Shown one piece after another: positions 57,677 through 64,000 of a stretch of DNA of 64,000 nt; within the stretch, counting starts at the first letter, position 1; each line of letters starts with the position of its first letter. Under the pieces are notes generated by a model. That model was not told the DNA's origin and ran no database searches. It saw nothing but the letters and a program-made list of their open reading frames with translations. The DNA comes from Adiantum capillus-veneris (Eukaryota; Streptophyta; Polypodiopsida; Polypodiales; Pteridaceae). The position numbers and the translations under genes were made by a program. The DNA lies in NCBI GenBank assembly GCA_014529385.2, contig CM043949.1:142237858-142301857 (forward strand). Direction: 5' to 3'.

Positions 57677-59281
57677 TCTACCCAAGGAAGGGGGGAGTGT
57701 TTGCTGACAGTCATCATTCACTCACTCAACCTTCCTCCCTGACCTCTCAATCTCTCAATCTTAGGGAATGTATATATAAAGCCTTATACTCACAAAAAAC
57801 AAAAATAATAAAGAGCAAGAGAAATTAGCAAATGAGTATGCACAATAAAAGTCAAAACATTGACCAGACCTACATATTCACATCCGGTACACTGAAACAG
57901 AAACCTATGTCATCAAACACGTTTGATCCTGATGACTCAAGTGATGGAGGGTAGGTAGGATTAGTACAATAGGAGTGTTTCTGTTTTAGAGTTTAGTGAT
58001 GAGCAAAGTTCTTCTTCCCACTGATGTCCCTCCTAGAGGTATTGTTTGTGTTTCATAGTGTGTACAGGAACAATTACTGTTGTTAGGATTTGGACCTTCA
58101 TGGGATCTTTCTCTCGTTCAATCTTCAAATCAAGCGCGATCATCAACACAAACAGGTGTTTCCTGTCCATTAGCATTGCCCCTTATCTTTTTGCATCCAT
58201 GTTTGTCTGCTTTAATTGTGATTGGTAGCATAATATTCAACGCATTTGCTTAGTATCAAACATTAAATTCAATGCAATTTTTTGTCATAATCACTTGTCT
58301 AGGTTTAAAAAGCAAGCAGTATGACTAAGCTAGTTTGACCAAGCTAGGTGTTACAGATCTTCTCTTAATACCATGGGGAATGCCTTCCTAATTATCAATG
58401 GTTACTTAGGCTCTTAATCTGATATAGACAGCATTGTGTGAAATTTATTAGGGCTTTCTAGTGGGCTTAAGCCCTATTGACCTTTAGCTTAAGTATTATA
58501 AAGGGAGCTCGCGTGATGAGCCTGGGGAGGGTAACAGTGTTATATGACCCCCCAAAGTTACAAAATTAAAATGCTGAAAACGAACAAAAAAAAATCAAAG
58601 TGTCACAATTTAAAATCTTAAGCTGGAAGAGAAATCTCAGTTTGATTGGGTAATTCACTCACATGTATCGCCTATGGTACTAGAGCCCTAGAGGTTCCCA
58701 GTGTGGGCGCTTTTCTTTGAAAAGCAAAAAACCCAAGGCATACAAAATAAGCACACACATCAAAATTGAAACAATGTGAAAAGAGTTTGGGGGGTCAAAG
58801 AAAAGGAAATAAGTCAAGCGATGATTTCATGAGAAATTCCTTTTATTGTAGCTTAACTACAATGTCTTCTAGGTATAGCCTCTAGTCAGCCCTTGGACAT
58901 GAAATACTTGGCTCTTGCGATTAAACAATTTAATTGACCAGAGAAAATTGAGAAGCTTCCCCATGGTATTAATAGTCGATGTTTAGTGCATTTGGACCGT
59001 TAAATTAGTGACACCAAACTTGTTTAATTTTTTACCTTTACAACTATTTATGCGTTTGATTATATTGCAATTTAATATTTATTGTTAACAAATGGTTTAA
59101 AATTCTGTTACCAATCAAATTGTCTGTCTACAACCACATATGCTTATGAGAATGCAATTACTGTGCCAATGTTGTTTGATTTTGCAGTGACTAAAGGAGG
59201 CTAAGGACATTCATCTCAAATGCTCTTCCACCTCAACGAACGAGATTCAACTCAATAGCTTACGAGGACAGAATCTACATC
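57677..59281. other. 3' non-coding region of copy B
   Basis: Aligns with 51628-53246 of copy A throughout, including the internal polypurine-like aggaagggggg at about 57686, the ccccccaaag / tttggggggtc pair and the final polypurine tract at 59282-59292. Confidence 0.7.
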
Positions 59282-59294
59282 AGGAAGGGGGGCA

Positions 59295-59862
59295 TGTTTA
59301 CCCTCACACACATTCCTATCACCTATGATGGACGCTGTATTATTTATTTGGTAGAGTCAGGTACGGGCTTGTTAGGCCAATAGGAAAAGGATAAAAGTGA
59401 TCGTCGATGAGAGGCTCACTCTAACTGGAACATTCAAGGGATTAGTTGGCTAAGTATGGGTGCCCAAGTGTGAATGGGGCGAGCTCATATAAAAGTCAAC
59501 TAAACCTAAAATTCACTCATTCTCTTATTTGTGCAATTGAAGAGTGCTCTTGCTCCATCTCAATATTCTTCTTCTTCATCTCCTTGTGTGTGTGTGTACG
59601 GTATGCGAGAGAGAGAGAGAGAGAGTGATCGAGCATTGCGACGGCACGACGACGGCAAGGCGGTTGAGCGTGGCGTAGCGACGTCTCCCTCTTCTTTGCG
59701 GCAAGGAATCCTCCACGACAGCAAGCGTAGAGTGGTGAGTGACACACCATTGTCTTCTTCGAGCTTACTAGTTTAGGCTAGTTGCGTGCTTGGAGCCATC
59801 TGTGGCTCGCACATAGTGTATCGGCAAGTTCCTTGCATTGACACGTGAAACAGACGTCCACA
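59295..59862 (+). repeat. 3' LTR of copy B
   Basis: 568 bp, TGTTTACCC...GTCCACA, clearly diverged from 41923-42541 and with a much shorter GA tract. Followed by attag. Confidence 0.9.
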
Positions 59863-59867
59863 ATTAG

Positions 59868-60103
59868 TCAATATAAGAGATTTCACTTTGTGTGACTGTA
59901 GTCTAGTCTATAATATTCTATCAACAATGCAAGCGTTCCAGTTTGAATAATCTACAAAGCATAAGGTTTCATTTCCAATCTTGAGACTTCAAAAATCAAA
60001 CTTCAAATTTTATCAAAGGATATAAAAAAATGAGCTAAATCAGACTACATTGACATTGACGATTGATGAGCAGTAGAGAGGGGATCCATGGGAGCTTAGG
60101 ATG

Positions 60104-60142
<39 letters not shown>

Positions 60143-60194
60143 TCCCCGTGGAAACAACCATTGTATTTAAGGTGGCCCAGGTAGTTGTATGTAG

Positions 60195-60230
<36 letters not shown>

Positions 60231-60352
60231 TTCCCCTCCCTCATGTATACAATATGAATATGAAATAATGAGGGGCCGCCCCTATTGCATACATAGTGAA
60301 TCCCCCGGGAATGCAAGAAACTGAAGCCATGAGATATCAGGACCCTTACCTC
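59868..60352. other. Flank of copy B with microsatellites
   Basis: No coding support. Contains (CT)n at 60106-60139 and a 36-bp poly-C at 60195-60230. Confidence 0.7.
60106..60230. repeat. (CT)n followed by 36-bp poly-C
   Basis: (CT)n 60106-60139 and an uninterrupted C run 60195-60230, about 55 bp apart. Confidence 0.95.
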
Positions 60353-61500
60353 CTATGTCTTCCAACAAGTTGTATGGATCCATACCATGTCCAACAGGGA
60401 AGTCTTGGACGTTGATACAACGTCAAGTCCTCTTGGCTTCCTTGATCTCCTTTGCCTTCTTGCCTCGTCCATGGTCACTCTATGATGTGACTCCTTCTTT
60501 TTCCTTACATTTTCCATGGCCACGCTTAATAGCATTTGCTTCCATGTCAACCTCATTTGAATTCGTCACCTCTACCACATGCACATTTGGGTCTGGCAAA
60601 TGTGGAACTCCTTCTACCCCTTGTGGAGGTGGTCTTGCCCCATTTGGCCTTTGTAGAAGCCTTGGTTGTTGACCAGTTCCTTCACCTGCATTCATCTCAC
60701 TGGGTAGTTCAAGTTAGGTCTCCCTGGCTCCCCACGAGGCCAAGGAAAATTATACATCCCATGTCTAGACTCTCTGCAATTCCAACATTGCAAAAGTCAC
60801 CTAGGTCGTGGCTCTCGCTCCTCTACTTTCTTTGTTTGTCCCTTGGGACCTACAACTTGTGCAAGATGAATTGACAAGATACTTAAGGATTCATTTAACT
60901 TTTCAATCACCTCAATTGTTACCTCAAGTAACTCTCAAGATGTTGATGCTTGCAATTTTTCCTTGGTTCTAGGACCATCTATTGGAACCTCTCCCCTTAG
61001 GAACTTGAGTTTTCTATACTTCTCAATAGCCCTAGTTTCAGCTGCATGAAAGGTAGAAGGTGCACCCGCCTCAACTTTTATCTTGAGTGCGAGAAAGAGA
61101 TCGGCTATGAACCTCTCCTTTTTTAGGAACTTTGCACCATCACCGGGGTTAGCAACATTTCTCACCCCATACAACTCAAAGACGTAGAAACTCTTGTTTG
61201 TACATGTAGTAGTCATCCAAGTCTTTCTGCTTGTGAGAAATGATGTCTCGCGATAGCTTTTGAGTGTCTTGGAGGTCAAAGAAGTATCACTTGAAATGAT
61301 CAATGAATTCTTTATAGTTTCCCTTAACCTTCTGAGAGATAGAGAGTCAAACCAAGTGCTAGCATCCTTCCTCAGAACTACCTCAAATATTTCTAAGCAT
61401 TCATTGTCTCCAATACTCATTTTATGCATCAAGCCATTTTAAAATTTGCTAGAAATATCTTGGCATCTTCGCCACGCTCTCCAAAGAAGAGGGGATATCC
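60353..61500 (-). pseudogene. Decayed Ty3/gypsy-type Gag
   Basis: On the minus strand, spread over two or more frames: DASTWFDSL near 61350, then FIDHFK and QKLSRDIISHKQKDLDDYY with YKQEFLRL, and RFIADLFLALK near 61100, typical of the gypsy Gag core. A zinc-knuckle-like CWNCRESRHGMYN lies near 60775-60800. It ends near 60353 with PVGHGMDPYNLLED. Many stops and frameshifts. No protease or polymerase follows in the minus direction. Confidence 0.75.
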
Positions 61501-62308
61501 TGACATTTAGCGTTGGGCCTCCATTTAATTGATTTCAAAGTGACACACATTTATTTTCTTTCATAAAATAATTTACACAATAATGTTTTCTAACTTGCAA
61601 TCTATTCTACAACAAAATAAAAGTATGCACATCAAATGATCTATGATAATCAACAAGAGGCAGGATGACAGGGTTTGGTGATGCGAGAATATCTACTCTT
61701 TGAGCACCAAACATGAACACCATATGCTGCTGAAAATGGATCTTTCTACCAATTGCAACATTTATTCTAATGTGTGGAGTGAAATATGTCCAAACTAAGG
61801 TCGTACCTATTGAGAGGCAAAATAAAAGGATTTACCAAAGCATTTATCACAGCCAACCTAAGAGGACCTAAAATTATATGAATTACATGTTGAAATTGCA
61901 AGTAAGTACTAAAAATTATGTGTACCTTTTGCCTTGCAATGGGAATGAAAGGATCATACACATTCTCGTGATTCATGCAAACTGCTTGCCTATGCTAAAG
62001 GTTGAACCTACACAAAAACACACACAAGCTGTCCTCAATGGGGGCACCAAAATTGAGGTGGTCTGGGGCGGGCAACAAGAGAGGCAACCTCTAAACACCC
62101 CTCTAACACTCCCATGCTGCTCAATTGGGGCTAGGGCAACCACAAGCAAGAAACAACAACAAAAAACCCACAGCCAAACAAGTGAAGGGGCACCACCTAG
62201 TTATAGAGCGAACTAGGACACAAAAGAGGAGAATCCTTGAGCAATACAAGCGAGAAGGAAAGGTACACTATCACTAATATCAATGCTATAAAGACACACA
62301 CCAAACAC

Positions 62309-62316
62309 CGCGCGCG

Positions 62317-62406
<90 letters not shown>
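62309..62406. repeat. (CG)12 joined to (AG)37
   Basis: CG dinucleotides 62309-62332 run directly into AG dinucleotides 62333-62406. Confidence 0.97.
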
Positions 62407-62412
<6 letters not shown>

Positions 62413-62832
62413 GCGAGAATTAAGCTTCAATTTAAATGATTGATGCGGGTGTATAGACAGCTTGGAGGAGAGTCAAGAGACACAATTAAGTTTGAGGATG
62501 TTACAATCTACACATTGTCTTAGGATTAGGGAACCCTCTCACCATACAACCCTCTTATAATGTTTTCCCAAGCAACAAAAACAAACACAAAAGCTCTTGA
62601 GTCACATACAAGAAAATACTACAAAAGAATCTCAAAATGAAAACGTGTCACCTTAAACCAAACGAGATGAGGTTGCCAAGCGACATGAATTGAAGAGACT
62701 CAAGAGGGTTTTGAACCATGGTTGCACCCAACTTATTGATTCAATTGATGTGCAAGAGTAGGTACAACTTCGATTGGAAATTATGAATCACTCACTCCCT
62801 TGCAATGCTACAACTAGCTCAAAGAAGCTTTC

Positions 62833-62859
62833 CTATACACCATACATAATGGTGTATAG
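62833..62859. repeat. 11-bp perfect hairpin
   Basis: ctatacaccat and atggtgtatag pair around a 5-base loop. It lies about 100-130 bp downstream of the minus-strand TATA-like box. Confidence 0.75.
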
Positions 62860-62959
62860 AGAGCTCATTCTCTCTCCCTACAACTAGGATGGTGAATGGT
62901 ATGCTCAAAGTAGTGAGAAATAGTGTAGAGATCATACTATTTACAAAGAAAAAGGGCTT

Positions 62960-62967
62960 TATTTATA
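62960..62967 (-). promoter_or_regulatory. TATA-like box
   Basis: TATAAATA on the minus strand in cctataaataaagccc, upstream of the minus-strand gag remnant. Motif only. Confidence 0.3.
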
Positions 62968-64000
62968 GGTAAGGAGAGCCCTTATTAGGATTATCTTCTA
63001 ATCAACATTTACATAGAAAACCCTGTTGATGAAATTTTTAATATGTTCTTACGAGAGTGGGGCTCTCTTGTCTCTTGAGTCACATCGATGTGGGCTCAAG
63101 AGGAGATAATTATTGAGGTGAAAATAGAGAAGATTCTAAAGAGGTGAGTGATTTTTGTGTGAGGCTGCCTACTCCAAGGTAGAGTAGAGTGGGTGCAATT
63201 TACAAGAAAGGGTTAGCCGGTGGATATGGGTAGAGCTTCAAAAGAGAGCTATGGGTGTGAGAGGGGAGGGTAATGGTGAGGAGGGTGGGAGAAACCATGG
63301 AAGGTGCAGGTTTGAGTGAGGGATGGAGAGGAATGAGTGTGTGTGTGTGTGTGGAAGTGTGAAAAGAAGTGAGAGAAGACTAGGGGTGACTTGTGAGAAA
63401 AAGTGGGTAGACTGGGATCCACCATAAAATTCATATCTCACTGATAGTAGCTTCAAAAATTATGCAAAACATTGAGGTAATTATTTAGTTTGGGGCTACG
63501 TTTTGTCGGTTGGTTACTTCTTCTAATTCCGAGTGGAGATAGACGCGAAAAATCTCATCTCCCAGTGGCCCCCTCCTTGTTGAATTTTCACAATGCATCC
63601 AAGAGTGAGCCCCTCCATGAGTCATATCATGATACAAAGTATCCAAGTTATCTTCACACATGCATGGAGGATCATTGGATCATAAAGAAATATACACATG
63701 GTGGGACTAGTGTATGGACTATTCATGGATTTTAGCTCAATGATCACATGGTGTTAGAATGATGAATACGTAATAATAATAAAAAAATGGAAGAATTATG
63801 GATATGCAGGAAAAAGATATTGGAATCATATGTGGTCCCTCTTTTGTATTATTTTGGGTGAAAGAGGAAAAAGTATGCAAGCAAATGAAAACTATATAAT
63901 AAACGTGACTAAGGGAGTAGAAATCAAACTTTTTTGTTTTCACAAGGATAAGGGTCCGTTTGAGAGTCTAGAATTTCCCTAATGTCAATATCATCATGAT

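Larger units (their letters stand above)
41923..59862 (+). mobile_element. Gag-protease LTR element, copy B, split by copy A
   Basis: LTRs 41923-42541 and 59295-59862. Flanks are cttag on the left and attag on the right, matching at four of five bases. The internal region is interrupted at 44899/53841 by copy A of the same family. Without copy A it is about 9 kb. It has gag, knuckles, protease and a W-P-K tail but no reverse transcriptase or integrase. Many stops and frameshifts and clear LTR divergence mark it as older than A. Confidence 0.9.
61501..64000. other. Non-coding sequence, possibly the 5' part of the minus-strand gypsy remnant
   Basis: No coding support. A minus-strand TATAAATA (62960-62967) with a hairpin downstream of it suggests an LTR promoter for the remnant at 60353-61500, but no paired LTR or primer site was found. 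A (GT)n tract of about 16 bp lies near 63335-63352. Confidence 0.35.

Overview
The window reads as nuclear DNA of a land plant and is almost entirely transposable elements. The evidence is plant-type LTR retrotransposons with initiator-tRNA-Met and tRNA-Asp primer sites, a Mutator-like (MULE) element with a SWIM-finger transposase and a captured ULP1-like protease gene, and long (GA)n and poly-G/poly-C tracts. No intact host gene, rRNA, tRNA or CRISPR array was found. The lineage cannot be fixed from the sequence. Most retroelements are broken by stops and frameshifts, but one (44900-53840) looks young.

Layout. 1-11853: an old, decayed gag-protease retroelement, split by a complete Ty1/copia element (2225-7845; 260-bp LTRs, target duplication GTTGG). 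11854-12365: a 30-bp poly-G run and a roughly 75-bp-period foldback array. 13120-22190: fragments of an unidentified minus-strand gene broken by a 2351-bp DNA element flanked by TTAA (13884-16234) and by a minus-strand, gag-only LTR element with 2.1-kb LTRs (16552-22137; duplication ACTTT). 22422-24102: compound microsatellites. 24294-34281: a complete MULE of about 10 kb (TIRs of about 160 bp, 9-bp duplication CCTGATGTT) with a plus-strand ULP1-like gene, two tandem arrays and a convergent minus-strand transposase gene. 34802-59862: three members of one LTR family. C (34802-40430) is truncated. B (41923-59862) is old. A (44900-53840) is inserted inside B. 60353-61500: a decayed minus-strand gypsy gag. 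The rest is non-coding.

The most notable system is the A/B/C family. It has Athila-like LTRs with a tRNA-Asp primer site and a GA microsatellite in the transcribed leader. Its single long frame encodes Gag, four zinc knuckles, a retropepsin and a basic C-terminal region with four W-[VI]-P-K motifs. There is no reverse transcriptase, RNase H or integrase, so it must be mobilised in trans. The two LTRs of A differ by about four substitutions outside the microsatellite. The decayed element at 8386-11853 appears to be an older relative with the same layout.

Other points of interest are the TTAA-flanked element sitting in a coding exon, an LTR that carries a TATA box, a start codon and a splice donor, and apparent active-site substitutions in both MULE proteins.
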